Positions 9,589-19,959 of a DNA stretch of 64,000 nt are shown in pieces. The DNA is taken from contig NZ_CP155071.1 in the NCBI RefSeq assembly GCF_039621855.1, forward strand, positions 4,154,001 to 4,218,000. Direction: 5' to 3'. Position 1 is the first letter of the stretch, and each line of letters opens with the position of its first letter. The stretch is from Erwinia sp. HDF1-3R. Its GTDB lineage: Bacteria > Pseudomonadota > Gammaproteobacteria > Enterobacterales > Enterobacteriaceae. The notes below the pieces were generated by a model. It was not told the DNA's origin, did not search any database, and saw only the letters and a list, made by a program, of their open reading frames with translations. Both the position numbers and the translations under genes were made by a program.

Positions 9589-10818
9589 GTGGAGACTTAC
9601 CTTGTCGGCGGCGCGGTGCGCGATGCCCTGCTTGAATTACCGGTCACTGATAAAGACTGGGTGGTAGTGGGCGGCTCGCCGGAAGAGATGATCAATAACG
9701 GCTATCAGCAGGTCGGTCGCGACTTCCCGGTTTTTTTACATCCTGACTCGCATGAAGAGTATGCGCTGGCCAGAACTGAGCGAAAAAGCGGTGCGGGCTA
9801 TACCGGTTTTAGCTGCTATTTCGCCCCCGATGTAACGCTTGAGCAGGATTTACAGCGGCGCGATCTGACCATTAATGCCATTGCCCGCGATCAAAACGGG
9901 GTGTTGTACGATCCCTGGGGCGGACAGCAGGATATTGTCCAGCGCCAGCTACGTCATGTCTCTGCCGCCTTTAACGAAGATCCGCTGCGCGTGCTGCGGG
10001 TTGCGCGCTTTGCTGCGCGCTTTGCCCATCTGGGTTTTACCGTCGCGCCAGAAACGCTCGGACTGATGCGCAGCATGGCCGCCAGCGGTGAGCTGGACAC
10101 GCTAACGCCGGAACGCGTTTGGAAAGAGACGGAGAAGGCTCTCGAAACGCCCTCCCCCCAGGTCTATTTTCAGGTGCTGCGTGACTGTGGTGCGCTGGCG
10201 GTGCTCTTCCCCGAGCTGGACAACCTTTATGGCGTCCCGGCGCCTAAAAAGTGGCATCCCGAAATTGATACCGGCGTGCACACGCTGATGACGCTGGCCA
10301 TCGCCGCACAGCTCAGCAACGAGGTCGATGTCCGCTTTGCCACGCTATTTCACGACGTGGGTAAGGCGCTGACGCCCCCCGAATTGTGGCCCAGCCACCA
10401 TGGACACGGTGCCGCTGGCGTCCCTTTGGTTAGCGCACTCTGTCAGCGTTTACGGGTGCCAAACCACCTGCGCGACCTGGCGCTGCTGGTTACGGAATTT
10501 CATGATGTGGTGCATACCATTGAGCGGCAGCCGGCAGAGGCGTTAGTGGCGCTGTTTGACCGGATTGATGCCTGGCGCAAGCCACAGCGTATTGACCAGA
10601 TAGCGTTGACCAGCGAAGCGGACGCCCGTGGGCGAACCGGTTTTGAACAGAATGCGTATCCGCAGGGACGCTATCTGCGCGAGGCGTTTAACGTCGCGCT
10701 GGCCGTATCCACAAAAGAGGTCGTTGCGGCGGGGTTTAAAGGAAGTGAAATTCGGCAAGCGCTAACGAAGCGCAGGATTGTCGCGCTTGAGCGCTGGAAA
10801 GCGGAGAACGACGCTTAG
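9589..10818 (+). CDS. cca: Multifunctional CCA tRNA nucleotidyltransferase
   Basis: Cca builds and repairs the 3' CCA end of tRNAs and in enterics also carries an HD domain with phosphatase and phosphodiesterase activity. The start codon is GTG at 9589 with AGGAG upstream. The catalytic core is at the N-terminus ([12 protein letters not shown], then TDKDWVVVG), with [10 protein letters not shown] and the [12 protein letters not shown] segment after it. The HD domain shows LFHDVGKA near residue 255. The length of 409 residues is normal. cca and uppP converge. Confidence 0.96.
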   Translation: METYLVGGAVRDALLELPVTDKDWVVVGGSPEEMINNGYQQVGRDFPVFLHPDSHEEYALARTERKSGAGYTGFSCYFAPDVTLEQDLQRRDLTINAIARDQNGVLYDPWGGQQDIVQRQLRHVSAAFNEDPLRVLRVARFAARFAHLGFTVAPETLGLMRSMAASGELDTLTPERVWKETEKALETPSPQVYFQVLRDCGALAVLFPELDNLYGVPAPKKWHPEIDTGVHTLMTLAIAAQLSNEVDVRFATLFHDVGKALTPPELWPSHHGHGAAGVPLVSALCQRLRVPNHLRDLALLVTEFHDVVHTIERQPAEALVALFDRIDAWRKPQRIDQIALTSEADARGRTGFEQNAYPQGRYLREAFNVALAVSTKEVVAAGFKGSEIRQALTKRRIVALERWKAENDA

Positions 10819-10819
10819 G

Positions 10820-10841
10820 AAAACCGGGCCATTCGGCCCGG
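10820..10841 (-). terminator. Terminator between cca and uppP
   Basis: The stem CCGGGCC / GGCCCGG with loop ATTC is followed on the minus strand by TTTT. It should terminate uppP and probably also helps end cca. Confidence 0.7.
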
Positions 10842-10862
10842 CTTCATCGCCTCTTGGGCCTA

Positions 10863-11681
10863 TCAGACGAAGATCATATAAACCGCAGCCGCAATAATAA
10901 AACGGTAGATTGCGAACGGGACGAAGGAGATATTTTGAATCAGCTTCAGGAAGACTTTGATCGCAATCAGCGCCACCACAAAAGCGGTAAGAAAACCGAC
11001 GGCAAACATCGGCATGTCACCCATCGTCAGGAAGCCCACGCTTTTATAGAGATCCAGCACCGTGGCGCCCATCATCATCGGTACGGCCAGAATGAACGAG
11101 AACTCGGAAGCAGCATAGCGGCTGACCCCCATTAACATCCCGCCAGAGATGGTCGCGCCTGAACGTGAGAAACCCGGCCAGAGCGCCAGGCACTGGAAGC
11201 AGCCAATGACGAAAGCCTGACGGTAGGTGACGTCATCCAGGCCCACTGCCCTGGGCTGTTTAGGCTTAAGGTATTCCGCCGCGAGCAATAGCACGCCGCC
11301 AACCACCAGGGCATACATCACATTGACCGGGTTAAACAACGTCTTGATGGCGTCGTGTAAGAGCAGGCCTACAACGACAGCTGGTGCCATCCCCAAAAGA
11401 ATATGAATCAGCGTAAGATGCCCTTTTCCCGTGCCCTCATGCGGCACTTTGCCGAAATGGATGCCGATAAGGCCAAACAGGCGACGCCAGAACATGACGA
11501 CAACCGCTAAGATTGAGCCGAGCTGGATGACGACCTCGAAGGTGTCCGCTTTATCCCCTTCAAAACCCAACAGATGACCGACTATGATCATGTGCCCGGT
11601 GGAAGAGACGGGAAGAAACTCCGTCAGGCCCTCAACAATGCCAAGTATTGCTGCCACCCATAGCTGATGAATATCTGCCAT
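10863..11681 (-). CDS. uppP: Undecaprenyl-diphosphatase
   Basis: UppP (BacA) is a multi-pass inner-membrane enzyme that dephosphorylates undecaprenyl diphosphate, recycling the lipid carrier for peptidoglycan and other envelope polymers; overexpression confers bacitracin resistance. Family motifs are clear: [15 protein letters not shown] near the N-terminus and [13 protein letters not shown] in the middle. I use the ATG at 11681, which has AGGGG about 9 nt upstream; a TTG one codon earlier is less likely. The product is 272 residues, the normal length. Confidence 0.96.
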   Translation of the reverse strand: MADIHQLWVAAILGIVEGLTEFLPVSSTGHMIIVGHLLGFEGDKADTFEVVIQLGSILAVVVMFWRRLFGLIGIHFGKVPHEGTGKGHLTLIHILLGMAPAVVVGLLLHDAIKTLFNPVNVMYALVVGGVLLLAAEYLKPKQPRAVGLDDVTYRQAFVIGCFQCLALWPGFSRSGATISGGMLMGVSRYAASEFSFILAVPMMMGATVLDLYKSVGFLTMGDMPMFAVGFLTAFVVALIAIKVFLKLIQNISFVPFAIYRFIIAAAVYMIFV

Positions 11682-11824
11682 CAATTACTACCCCTGTCCG
11701 TATCAAAATCATTTAAAAGACGGCTGCCCGAGGCTACCGCCAAATTGTGCCCGTAAAAACCGGGCCAACTTTAAAACAGAGCATAATGTGGGGGGGTTTC
11801 ATCGTGATGGCAATCATATTGCAC

Positions 11825-12184
11825 TTATTTAGGATTAGTCCCGCGCTCAATCACCACGCCCACCTGAGCGGCCTGCGCCACCGCCCCGGGCTTGCTCAGT
11901 TTAATCCGTACCCAGGGAGAACTGAAACGCGTCAGCAGCAGTGAGGCAACCTCTTCTGCTACGCGCTCAACCAGCGCAAATTTGCCAGCGGACACATGGT
12001 CAATAATGGCCGCAGAGATATCCGCATAGCTCAGGCAGTCATTCACATCATCGCTGGCCGCCGCCCGGCGGTTATCCCATGCCATTTCAACGTCGAAAAC
12101 CAGCTTCTGCTGAATAGTTTGTTCCCAGTCATAGACACCAATAGTGGTGATAACCGTCAGTTGTTCTATAAATACAATATCCAT
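11825..12184 (-). CDS. folB: Dihydroneopterin aldolase
   Basis: FolB cleaves 7,8-dihydroneopterin to 6-hydroxymethyl-7,8-dihydropterin and glycolaldehyde in folate synthesis. The start at 12184 (MDIVFIEQL) agrees with E. coli; a longer open frame extends upstream but is not conserved and runs into the divergent plsY leader. Conserved features include the TTIGVYDWEQ opening, the Tyr of LSYADI and the VERVAEEVA motif. The product is 119 residues. It is divergent from plsY as in E. coli. Confidence 0.95.
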   Translation of the reverse strand: MDIVFIEQLTVITTIGVYDWEQTIQQKLVFDVEMAWDNRRAAASDDVNDCLSYADISAAIIDHVSAGKFALVERVAEEVASLLLTRFSSPWVRIKLSKPGAVAQAAQVGVVIERGTNPK

Positions 12185-12288
12185 AATAACCATCTCTGTT
12201 TTTGTGGATGCCGGATACCACTTCCGGCTATTTATGCGTATTATCCACGGATGATGAGAACAAAACGACCCCTGGAGGGCGGAACGGT

Positions 12289-12888
12289 ATGTTGAATACA
12301 TTCGCACTGGGTATGATCCTTTTTGCCTATCTGTGTGGCTCTGTCTCCAGTGCGATTCTGGTGTGCCGACTGTTCAGATTGCCCGATCCCCGCCAGAATG
12401 GTTCCGGCAATCCCGGCGCAACTAACGTGCTGCGGCTCGGCGGTAAAGTTCCCGCTGCGGCCGTGCTGGTTTTTGATATTCTTAAAGGTATGCTGCCGGT
12501 CTGGCTTGCCTGGCATTATGGCGTCACGCCTTTATATCTGGGCCTTACCGCCATCGCCGCCTGCCTTGGGCATATTTACCCCGTCTTTTTTCGCTTCAAG
12601 GGCGGAAAAGGCGTGGCGACCGCTTTCGGTGCGATCGCCCCCATCGGCTGGGATTTAACGGGTCTGATGACCGGCACCTGGCTGCTAACCGTACTGCTTA
12701 GCGGTTATTCATCGCTCGGCGCTATCATCAGCGCGCTAATCGCCCCCTTCTACGTCTGGTGGTTTAAACCCCAGTTTACCTTTCCCGTTGCGATGCTCTC
12801 GTGCCTGGTGCTGCTGCGGCATCATGACAATATTCAGCGACTCTGGCGCGGACAGGAAACTAAAATCTGGCGGAGAAAACGCAAATAA
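12289..12888 (+). CDS. plsY: Glycerol-3-phosphate acyltransferase PlsY
   Basis: PlsY is an integral membrane enzyme that moves an acyl group from acyl-phosphate to glycerol 3-phosphate, the first step of phospholipid synthesis. Signatures are [12 protein letters not shown] near residue 37 and the phosphate loop GGKGVAT near residue 104. I chose the ATG at 12289 (MLNTFALG) with GGAGGG about 10 nt upstream; an open frame from 12202 overlaps the folB side and is not conserved. The product is 199 residues, close to the usual ~205. Confidence 0.95.
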   Translation: MLNTFALGMILFAYLCGSVSSAILVCRLFRLPDPRQNGSGNPGATNVLRLGGKVPAAAVLVFDILKGMLPVWLAWHYGVTPLYLGLTAIAACLGHIYPVFFRFKGGKGVATAFGAIAPIGWDLTGLMTGTWLLTVLLSGYSSLGAIISALIAPFYVWWFKPQFTFPVAMLSCLVLLRHHDNIQRLWRGQETKIWRRKRK

Positions 12889-13011
12889 CATCAGTGCCGG
12901 GGTTTATTCAGAAGCTCTGTAAATCATTTAATTACTATTCTCTCCGTTAACGTCTCACTATAACGTACCTTATCAGTAACACGTCGTTACTACCTTCAGG
13001 GAGTGAAAATA

Positions 13012-13299
13012 ATGAGAGAGTTAGAGCTGGATGACATCACCGCAGTAAGCGGCGCAGGCATTATTAAAAATATCAGTGCATCGGTGGGTGGCCTGGTAGG
13101 TAACGGGATTTATCAGCTGGCTGGCAGCGTCACCGTTTCAGTACCGCTGCTGGGTGAGATGAGCATCAAAAAGATCTTCCCCGAGCTGGGTACCTCCATT
13201 GGCGCCAGTATCGGCGGTAACATTGGTGGCACCGTTGAATCGATACTGGGTGGGATCCCCTTCGTAGGGGGAATTTTCAACGCTATTTTGGGTAATTAA
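13012..13299 (+). CDS. Candidate class II microcin precursor with GA-type leader
   Basis: The 95-residue peptide starts at an ATG (13012) with AGGGAG 8 nt upstream. Its first 15-16 residues, MRELELDDITAVSGAG, fit the double-glycine leader of class II bacteriocins, here with Gly-Ala as the likely cleavage pair. The predicted mature peptide of about 80 residues is hydrophobic and rich in Gly with many GxxxG-like spacings, and has no Cys. This resembles pore-forming microcins such as colicin V in composition, not in direct sequence. No immunity or transporter gene is adjacent; a CvaB-like exporter with matching protease lies ~46 kb away. The bacteriocin role is inference. Confidence 0.65.
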   Translation: MRELELDDITAVSGAGIIKNISASVGGLVGNGIYQLAGSVTVSVPLLGEMSIKKIFPELGTSIGASIGGNIGGTVESILGGIPFVGGIFNAILGN

Positions 13300-13367
13300 T
13301 CCCGCCTTACTCTTCGGCGCAGCGACGCACCCGTTTCAGGTTAATCATTCGCCGCGCGTCATCTAAT

Positions 13368-13391
13368 ACACAGCTCGCCGCAGAGCTGTGT
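13368..13391. terminator. Hairpin between the microcin-like gene and tsaD
   Basis: A perfect 9-bp stem ACACAGCTC / GAGCTGTGT with a 6-nt loop lies between the two convergent genes. The following T-run is short (TTATCC), so termination strength is uncertain. Confidence 0.55.
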
Positions 13392-13403
13392 TTATCCTGA
13401 TGC

Positions 13404-14429
13404 TCAGTCCGGCTCAGCAACAACACCCAGCTCGGACAGCGGCCAACGTGGCCGAACCGTGACGCCCAGCTCCGCCTCCGTACCGCTGCGCAGCCTGACC
13501 ATACCGGCGTAGGCTATCATCGCCCCATTGTCGGTACAGAATTCAGGGCGGGCATAGAAGACCTCCCCGCCCCGGGCTTTCATCACTTCGGCCATTTTCG
13601 TCCGCAGCGTGCGGTTCGCACTGACGCCTCCGGCGATAACCAGCCGTTTGAACCCGGTCTGCTCCAGCGCGCGCTTACATTTGATCGCCAGCGTATCGAC
13701 AACCGCATCTTCAAAGGCGCGGGCGATATCAGCGCGCGTCTGATCGTCGTCGCTGTTACCGCGAATGGTATTCGCCGCGAACGTTTTCAGGCCAGAAAAG
13801 CTGAAATCCAGACCTGGCCGGTCGGTCATCGGACGGGGGAAGACAAAGCGCTTTTCAATACCCTGCTGGGCCATTTTCGACAGCATCGGACCACCGGGAT
13901 AATCCAGCCCCAGCAGCTTGGCAGTTTTATCAAATGCCTCTCCGGCCGCATCATCAACCGATTCCCCAAGCAGCGTATACTCACCGATGGCGGTAACGCT
14001 GATAAGCTGGGTATGCCCCCCGGAGACCAGCAGGGCAACAAAAGGAAAGGCGGGAGGATTATCTTCCAGCATTGGGGCCAGCAGGTGACCTTCCATGTGG
14101 TGAACGGGAATAGCCGGGACACCCCAGGCGAAGGCCAGTGCACGACCTACGGTGGCCCCCACCAGCAGCGCGCCTACCAGGCCAGGTCCGGCCGTCCAGG
14201 CCACCGCATCAATGTCTGACGCCTGTAATCCGGCTTCCTTAAGCGCCGCCTGGATAAGCGGCACGGTTTTTCGCACGTGGTCGCGCGAAGCCAGCTCAGG
14301 TACGACACCGCCGTAATCGGCATGCAGTTTGACCTGACTGTAAAGTTGATTGGCGAGAAGTCCGGCCCGATCGTCGTAAATCGCGATACCGGTTTCATCG
14401 CAGGATGTTTCAATTCCAAGTACACGCAT
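13404..14429 (-). CDS. tsaD: tRNA N6-adenosine threonylcarbamoyltransferase
   Basis: TsaD, with TsaB and TsaE, transfers threonylcarbamoyl to A37 of ANN-decoding tRNAs. The protein opens with [14 protein letters not shown], and the metal-binding [12 protein letters not shown] motif sits near residue 110. An ASKHA-fold VSGGHTQL segment and [10 protein letters not shown] near the C-terminus complete the pattern. The 341 residues are normal. It is divergent from rpsU, as in E. coli. Confidence 0.97.
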   Translation of the reverse strand: MRVLGIETSCDETGIAIYDDRAGLLANQLYSQVKLHADYGGVVPELASRDHVRKTVPLIQAALKEAGLQASDIDAVAWTAGPGLVGALLVGATVGRALAFAWGVPAIPVHHMEGHLLAPMLEDNPPAFPFVALLVSGGHTQLISVTAIGEYTLLGESVDDAAGEAFDKTAKLLGLDYPGGPMLSKMAQQGIEKRFVFPRPMTDRPGLDFSFSGLKTFAANTIRGNSDDDQTRADIARAFEDAVVDTLAIKCKRALEQTGFKRLVIAGGVSANRTLRTKMAEVMKARGGEVFYARPEFCTDNGAMIAYAGMVRLRSGTEAELGVTVRPRWPLSELGVVAEPD

Positions 14430-14947
<518 letters not shown>

Positions 14948-14952
14948 TTTTT

Positions 14953-14968
14953 GAGGGTTTACGCCCTC
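14953..14968 (+). terminator. Short hairpin between rpsU and dnaG
   Basis: GAGGG / CCCTC forms a small hairpin just after rpsU, and a second GC-rich stem (near 14998-15026) follows. In E. coli a partial terminator and an RNase E site lie here and lower dnaG expression relative to rpsU; the same role is inferred. Confidence 0.45.
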
Positions 14969-15080
14969 ACGTCCCGCAGACAAGTAAGTAGTTATGAAGG
15001 CCGTGCTTTCCGAAAGGAATGCGCGGCTTGTTCTCGTTTATGGGCCAGAAGCAATGGAAGCTGAAAGGTGAAGGGGATTT

Positions 15081-16835
15081 ATGGCTGGACGCATTCCACG
15101 CGTATTCATTAATGACCTGCTGGCGCGCACGGACATCGTGGATCTTATTGATGCCCGCGTAAAGCTGAAAAAGCAGGGTAAGAACTATCACGCGTGCTGT
15201 CCCTTCCATAATGAGAAAACCCCTTCTTTTACCGTAAACGGCGAGAAACAGTTTTATCACTGCTTCGGCTGTGGCGCGCACGGCAACGCCGTCGACTTTC
15301 TGATGAACTATGACCGCCTTGAGTTCGTGGAGAGCATCGAGGAGCTGGCGACGCTTTACGGACTTGAAATTCCGTACGAAAGCGGAAGTGGCCCGAGCCA
15401 GCTGGAGCGCCATCAGCGCCAGAGCCTGTATCAGCTGATGACCGGGCTGAATGAGTTCTACCGGCAGTCGCTGACCCAGAGTCACGCCGCGGGTGCGCGT
15501 GACTACCTGGCAGGCCGCGGTCTGAGCGATGAGGTGATCGGTCACTTCTCTATTGGTTTTGCGCCCGCAGGCTGGGACAACGCGCTGAAGCGATTCGGCC
15601 GCAATGAGGACGACCGGCAGTCGCTTATCGACGCCGGGATGCTGGTCACCAACGATCAGGGGCGCAGCTACGATCGCTTCCGCGAACGGATCATGTTTCC
15701 CATCCATGATAAGCGAGGCCGGGTTATCGGGTTTGGTGGCCGCGTCGTTGGCGATGCGTTGCCAAAATATCTGAACTCCCCGGAGACCGATATTTTCCAT
15801 AAGGGCCGACAGCTGTATGGCCTGTATGAAGCCCACAAGAATCATCCGGAACCGGCGAAGCTATTAGTGGTCGAAGGCTATATGGATGTGGTGGCCCTGG
15901 CGCAGTTCGGCATTGATTATGCCGTGGCGTCACTGGGAACATCGACGACGCCTGAGCATATTCAGCTGCTATTTCGCTCGACCGATAATGTCATCTGCTG
16001 CTATGACGGCGACAGAGCAGGACGTGAAGCGGCCTGGCGGGCACTGGAAACCGCCCTTCCCTACATGAATGATGGCCGTCAGCTACGCTTTATGTTTCTG
16101 CCGGAAGGTGAAGATCCGGATACGCTGGTCCGTAAAGAGGGAAAAGAGGCATTTGAAGCGCGAATGGAGCAGGCAACGCCGCTCTCCGCTTTCTTATTTG
16201 ACACTCTGCTCCCTCAGGTAGATTTACGATCGCCGGATGGTCGCGCCCAGCTGAGTACCCTGGCCCTGCCGCTAATTAGCCAGGTGCCGGGTGAAACCCT
16301 GCGCATTTACCTGCGTCAGGAACTGGGGAACAAACTGGGCATTCTGGATGACAGTCAGCTGGAAAAGTTGATGCCCAGAGTGGGCGAGAAGTCGAAACTC
16401 CCACCGCAGCCTCAGCTAAAACGCACAACCATGCGTATACTGATTGGATTGCTGATTCAGAATCCGCAGCTGGCAGCAGCCGTGCCTTCCCTGGAAGGGC
16501 TGGAATCTTCTGAACTGCCGGGATTTTCCCTTTTTGTCGAGTTAGTGAGCACTTGCGTCGCTCATCCTGGCCTGACGACGGGACAGCTACTAGAGTTATA
16601 CCGTGGCACAAAATTTAGCCAGAGCCTTGAAACTCTGGCCACATGGAACCACATGATCGTGGACGATGAAGTGGAAACCATGTTTAACGATTCGCTGGCC
16701 AGCATGTATGACGCAGCGCTGGAGCGACGCTTAGAGTATTTAATTGCTCGCGAGCGCACTCACGGGCTGGATGCCAACGAGCGGCGCGAATACTGGCTGC
16801 TCAATCAGGAATTTGCTAAAAAAACGAATTCCTGA
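15081..16835 (+). CDS. dnaG: DNA primase
   Basis: DnaG synthesises RNA primers at the replication fork with DnaB. The N-terminal zinc-binding CHC2 domain is clear (CCPFHNEKTPSF, then HCFGCGAHG). The TOPRIM catalytic core shows VVEGYMDVVAL and CYDGDRAGREAAWRA. The C-terminal helical DnaB-interaction domain covers about residues 435-584. At 584 residues it is full length. Spacing to rpsU (133 bp) and rpoD (307 bp) fits the macromolecular synthesis operon. Confidence 0.98.
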   Translation: MAGRIPRVFINDLLARTDIVDLIDARVKLKKQGKNYHACCPFHNEKTPSFTVNGEKQFYHCFGCGAHGNAVDFLMNYDRLEFVESIEELATLYGLEIPYESGSGPSQLERHQRQSLYQLMTGLNEFYRQSLTQSHAAGARDYLAGRGLSDEVIGHFSIGFAPAGWDNALKRFGRNEDDRQSLIDAGMLVTNDQGRSYDRFRERIMFPIHDKRGRVIGFGGRVVGDALPKYLNSPETDIFHKGRQLYGLYEAHKNHPEPAKLLVVEGYMDVVALAQFGIDYAVASLGTSTTPEHIQLLFRSTDNVICCYDGDRAGREAAWRALETALPYMNDGRQLRFMFLPEGEDPDTLVRKEGKEAFEARMEQATPLSAFLFDTLLPQVDLRSPDGRAQLSTLALPLISQVPGETLRIYLRQELGNKLGILDDSQLEKLMPRVGEKSKLPPQPQLKRTTMRILIGLLIQNPQLAAAVPSLEGLESSELPGFSLFVELVSTCVAHPGLTTGQLLELYRGTKFSQSLETLATWNHMIVDDEVETMFNDSLASMYDAALERRLEYLIARERTHGLDANERREYWLLNQEFAKKTNS

Positions 16836-17142
16836 GCGTGACGATCCTGTCACCCGACATAACATTGAGAGGCGTTATCGCCACCGTCAGTTTTTGTGCG
16901 CCCAGCGCCTGAACCACAGCGTACCCCGGTACGACCGGTTTTTTCCCGCTGCGCGAACCAAAAATGGCAGGTGATAGCGCGTCGAACCGAATATCCAGCG
17001 GCTTAAGTGCCGATTATCCGCCAGGTCGACCCTGGCAGCCGCCGAGATGGGCAGCGGCAATAAACCAACGCCCTCACTGTTATTGTTGGCTGCTTAGCCG
17101 ACCGACACCAATCTAATTTAACAGAAGTGTGGATACCGTCTT
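16836..17142. other. dnaG-rpoD intergenic region
   Basis: No gene is seen in 307 bp. In E. coli this interval holds dnaG mRNA processing signals, and heat-shock promoters for rpoD lie in and near dnaG. I see no unambiguous sigma-32 promoter here. A 76-codon frame over 16744-16974 overlaps dnaG and is not credible. Confidence 0.4.
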
Positions 17143-18987
17143 ATGGAGCAAAACCCGCAGTCACAGCTTAAGCTACTTGTCACCCGTGGTAAGGAGCAGG
17201 GCTATCTGACCTATGCCGAGGTCAATGACCATCTGCCGGAAGATATCGTCGACTCCGATCAGATCGAAGACATCATTCAGATGATCAACGACATGGGCAT
17301 ACAGGTTGTTGAAGAAGCACCTGATGCCGACGATCTGATGCTGAACGAAAACAGCTCCGATACCGATGAAGATGCTGCCGAGGCGGCCGCACAGGTCCTG
17401 TCCAGCGTTGAGTCAGAAATCGGCCGGACGACAGACCCGGTGCGCATGTATATGCGCGAAATGGGTACCGTTGAATTGCTGACGCGCGAAGGCGAAATCG
17501 ACATCGCGAAGCGCATCGAAGACGGTATCAACCAGGTCCAGTGTTCCGTTGCTGAATACCCGGAAGCCATTACCTACCTGCTGGAACAGTATGACCGCGT
17601 CGAGGCGGGCGAAGCGCGCCTGTCGGATATGATTACCGGCTTTGTTGATCCCAACGCTGAAGCAGATATCGCGCCCACCGCCACGCACGTTGGCTCGGAA
17701 CTCTCTGAAGCAGAGCGTGACGATGATGAAGACGAAGATGAAGAGTCCGATGACGACAGCGCCGACGATGACAACAGCATCGACCCGGAACTGGCGCGCG
17801 AGAAGTTTAACGATCTGCGCGTTCAGTACGAAAAAGCCCGTACGGTAATCAAGGCTAAAGGCCGCAGCCACGCCGATGCCGTAGCTGAAATTCAGAATCT
17901 GTCAGACGTTTTCAAACAGTTCCGCCTGGTGCCGAAGCAGTTCGATTTCCTGGTGAACAGCATGCGCACCATGATGGACCGCGTTCGTACGCAGGAACGT
18001 CTGATCATGAAGCTCTGTGTTGAAATCTGTAAGATGCCGAAGAAAAACTTCATCACCCTGTTTACCGGCAATGAAACCAGCGAAACCTGGTTCAAAGCGG
18101 CCCTGGCGATGAACAAACCCTGGTCAGAGAAGCTGAAAGACGTCTCTGAAGACGTGCATCGCGGCCTGCAAAAGCTGTCGCAGATTGAAGAAGAGACCGG
18201 CCTGACCATTGAGCAGGTGAAGGACATCAACCGTCGCATGTCTATCGGCGAAGCGAAAGCGCGTCGTGCGAAGAAAGAGATGGTTGAGGCTAACCTGCGT
18301 CTGGTTATCTCTATCGCCAAGAAGTACACCAACCGTGGCCTGCAGTTCCTGGATCTGATCCAGGAGGGGAATATCGGTCTGATGAAAGCCGTGGATAAGT
18401 TTGAATATCGCCGTGGTTATAAATTCTCGACCTATGCGACCTGGTGGATCCGTCAGGCTATCACCCGCTCCATCGCTGACCAGGCGCGTACCATCCGTAT
18501 TCCGGTGCATATGATTGAGACGATTAACAAGCTCAACCGTATTTCTCGCCAGATGTTGCAGGAGATGGGTCGTGAGCCGACGCCGGAAGAGCTGGCCGAG
18601 CGGATGCTGATGCCGGAAGATAAAATCCGTAAGGTGCTGAAAATTGCCAAAGAGCCAATCTCCATGGAGACGCCAATTGGTGATGATGAAGATTCACATC
18701 TGGGTGACTTTATCGAGGATACCACGCTTGAGCTGCCGCTGGACTCCGCGACGTCCGAGAGCCTGCGTTCTGCCACGCACGACGTGCTGGCGGGCCTGAC
18801 AGCGCGCGAGGCGAAGGTGCTGCGTATGCGTTTTGGTATTGATATGAATACCGACCACACGCTGGAAGAGGTAGGTAAACAGTTTGACGTTACGCGCGAA
18901 CGTATTCGTCAGATCGAAGCCAAAGCGCTACGCAAGCTGCGCCATCCAAGCCGCTCCGAAGTGCTGCGCAGCTTCCTCGACGATTAA
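17143..18987 (+). CDS. rpoD: RNA polymerase sigma factor RpoD (sigma-70)
   Basis: The primary sigma factor has all regions in order: 1.1 at the N-terminus ([20 protein letters not shown]), the non-conserved acidic region (about 190-210, Asp/Glu-rich), region 2 with the [17 protein letters not shown] and [12 protein letters not shown] core, region 3, and region 4 with the [18 protein letters not shown] helix-turn-helix. The length is 614 residues. The last ~10 codons and the terminator are duplicated 5.3 kb downstream at the far end of an inserted island. Confidence 0.99.
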   Translation: MEQNPQSQLKLLVTRGKEQGYLTYAEVNDHLPEDIVDSDQIEDIIQMINDMGIQVVEEAPDADDLMLNENSSDTDEDAAEAAAQVLSSVESEIGRTTDPVRMYMREMGTVELLTREGEIDIAKRIEDGINQVQCSVAEYPEAITYLLEQYDRVEAGEARLSDMITGFVDPNAEADIAPTATHVGSELSEAERDDDEDEDEESDDDSADDDNSIDPELAREKFNDLRVQYEKARTVIKAKGRSHADAVAEIQNLSDVFKQFRLVPKQFDFLVNSMRTMMDRVRTQERLIMKLCVEICKMPKKNFITLFTGNETSETWFKAALAMNKPWSEKLKDVSEDVHRGLQKLSQIEEETGLTIEQVKDINRRMSIGEAKARRAKKEMVEANLRLVISIAKKYTNRGLQFLDLIQEGNIGLMKAVDKFEYRRGYKFSTYATWWIRQAITRSIADQARTIRIPVHMIETINKLNRISRQMLQEMGREPTPEELAERMLMPEDKIRKVLKIAKEPISMETPIGDDEDSHLGDFIEDTTLELPLDSATSESLRSATHDVLAGLTAREAKVLRMRFGIDMNTDHTLEEVGKQFDVTRERIRQIEAKALRKLRHPSRSEVLRSFLDD

Positions 18988-19042
18988 TTTGTCGTTAAGC
19001 CCGCTAAAAAGCCTCTGCCTCCCGGCAGGGGCTTTTTTTATG
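18959..19042 (+). repeat. Direct repeat copy A (rpoD 3' end), candidate attachment site
   Basis: This copy comprises the last nine sense codons and stop of rpoD plus its terminator. It matches 24277-24359 over its whole length with one substitution and three single-base length differences in homopolymer runs. Together they bracket the island between rpoD and mug. Confidence 0.88.
19006..19039 (+). terminator. rpoD intrinsic terminator
   Basis: AAAAAGCCTCTGCC / GGCAGGGGCTTTTTTT forms a strong stem with a TCCC loop and T-run 19 bp after the rpoD stop. A near-identical copy is present at about 24322-24356. Confidence 0.93.
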
Positions 19043-19609
19043 TCTTTGATTACACCGTTGGACGCTCGTTCTATGCGTCATGCGCTAACAGATTGCCGTC
19101 TTTGTAGGGATCGGTTTGAATATCAAAAACGATCGGTGAAAGCCGCGGTATCGATGTAATGCTCAGTAATTTCAGGCCGCTTTCATGGTACTACAGCAGC
19201 CCATCGTGTTCATGAGTTAAATCTATGATGCTACTAATTTTACGGATGTAAAACGGGCTGTATTGATCCGAAATATACAGCTATTCAGTTTAGTCGTAGG
19301 TATGTAAGCATACCCATTTGATTTCCATGCATCGCTGAAACTTGCGTGTTTCAGTCATCATCCGGCTGGTTAAAGTACCGGGCCGTGCTCAACAATAATG
19401 CCCTGCATGCCTGACGCAAGCTCTCGAAAAATTGCGCAGCCAGATACCTGACAAGTTCACCCTTTACCGCTGGTTTTAAAGATTTTTTCCGATGAATTCT
19501 TTCAGAGCGAGACAATCAAGACTCAGATTTGAAAAAAAACTTTTTCAGACGGTAAATCTCCAGATCTTTGATTTTTTTCAATCAGATTTTTCTCTTCCAC
19601 CCTATTTAG
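19043..19609. other. Left part of the island, decayed sequence
   Basis: No intact gene is evident. On the minus strand, 19071-19220 gives an open stretch with one internal stop that ends in FDIQTDPYKDGNLLAHDA. Another short minus-strand stretch near 19370-19470 reads FRELASGMQGIIVEHGPVL. Both look like gene debris but I do not recognise the families. Confidence 0.35.
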
Positions 19610-19815
19610 CCTTTCAAAGTGCAATAACTGACTATGGAAATAGCGGCTTCATAGCAGACATCCTTCACTGCCCCTCCGACTTCGACCGCGTTGAGAGTGG
19701 CAATGATCTGGTGTTTTGCTACGCGGGTTTAATGCATAGATATCTCCTCAGGAGACAATAGTAGGTTGTCGTAAGACCTCTAAAAGTAAATGGCCGTTTA
19801 CATGGATACTTACGA
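19610..19815 (-). pseudogene. IS3-family orfA relic
   Basis: The minus strand encodes HQIIATLNAVEVGGAVKDVC, matching the start of an IS3-type OrfA. The start region reads ATG-CAT-TAA, so a nonsense codon falls at the third position. The upstream non-coding sequence (AAACGGCC, TTTAGAG, GTAAGTATCC) also aligns with the IS3 fragment at 63246-63450, showing both derive from related elements. Only the 5' end is left; it breaks up near 19610. Confidence 0.75.
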
Positions 19816-19959
19816 GATAGCCTTTATGTAACGCTTACAGCCATGGCAACTCAAGCCAGTAAAGTTTTAATTATTAATTTTAGTGATCTTCTAATCTTTT
19901 ATTTGAATAATGAGTTGGAACTAGTGTGTTAATTTAACATTATATGGAGAATTCGTAAT

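Noticed and set aside
14967..15845. 292-codon minus-strand frame opposite dnaG
   Set aside because: It is antisense to the conserved dnaG coding sequence.
19492..19761. 89-codon plus-strand frame in the island
   Set aside because: It is the antisense of the IS3 orfA relic and has no support of its own.
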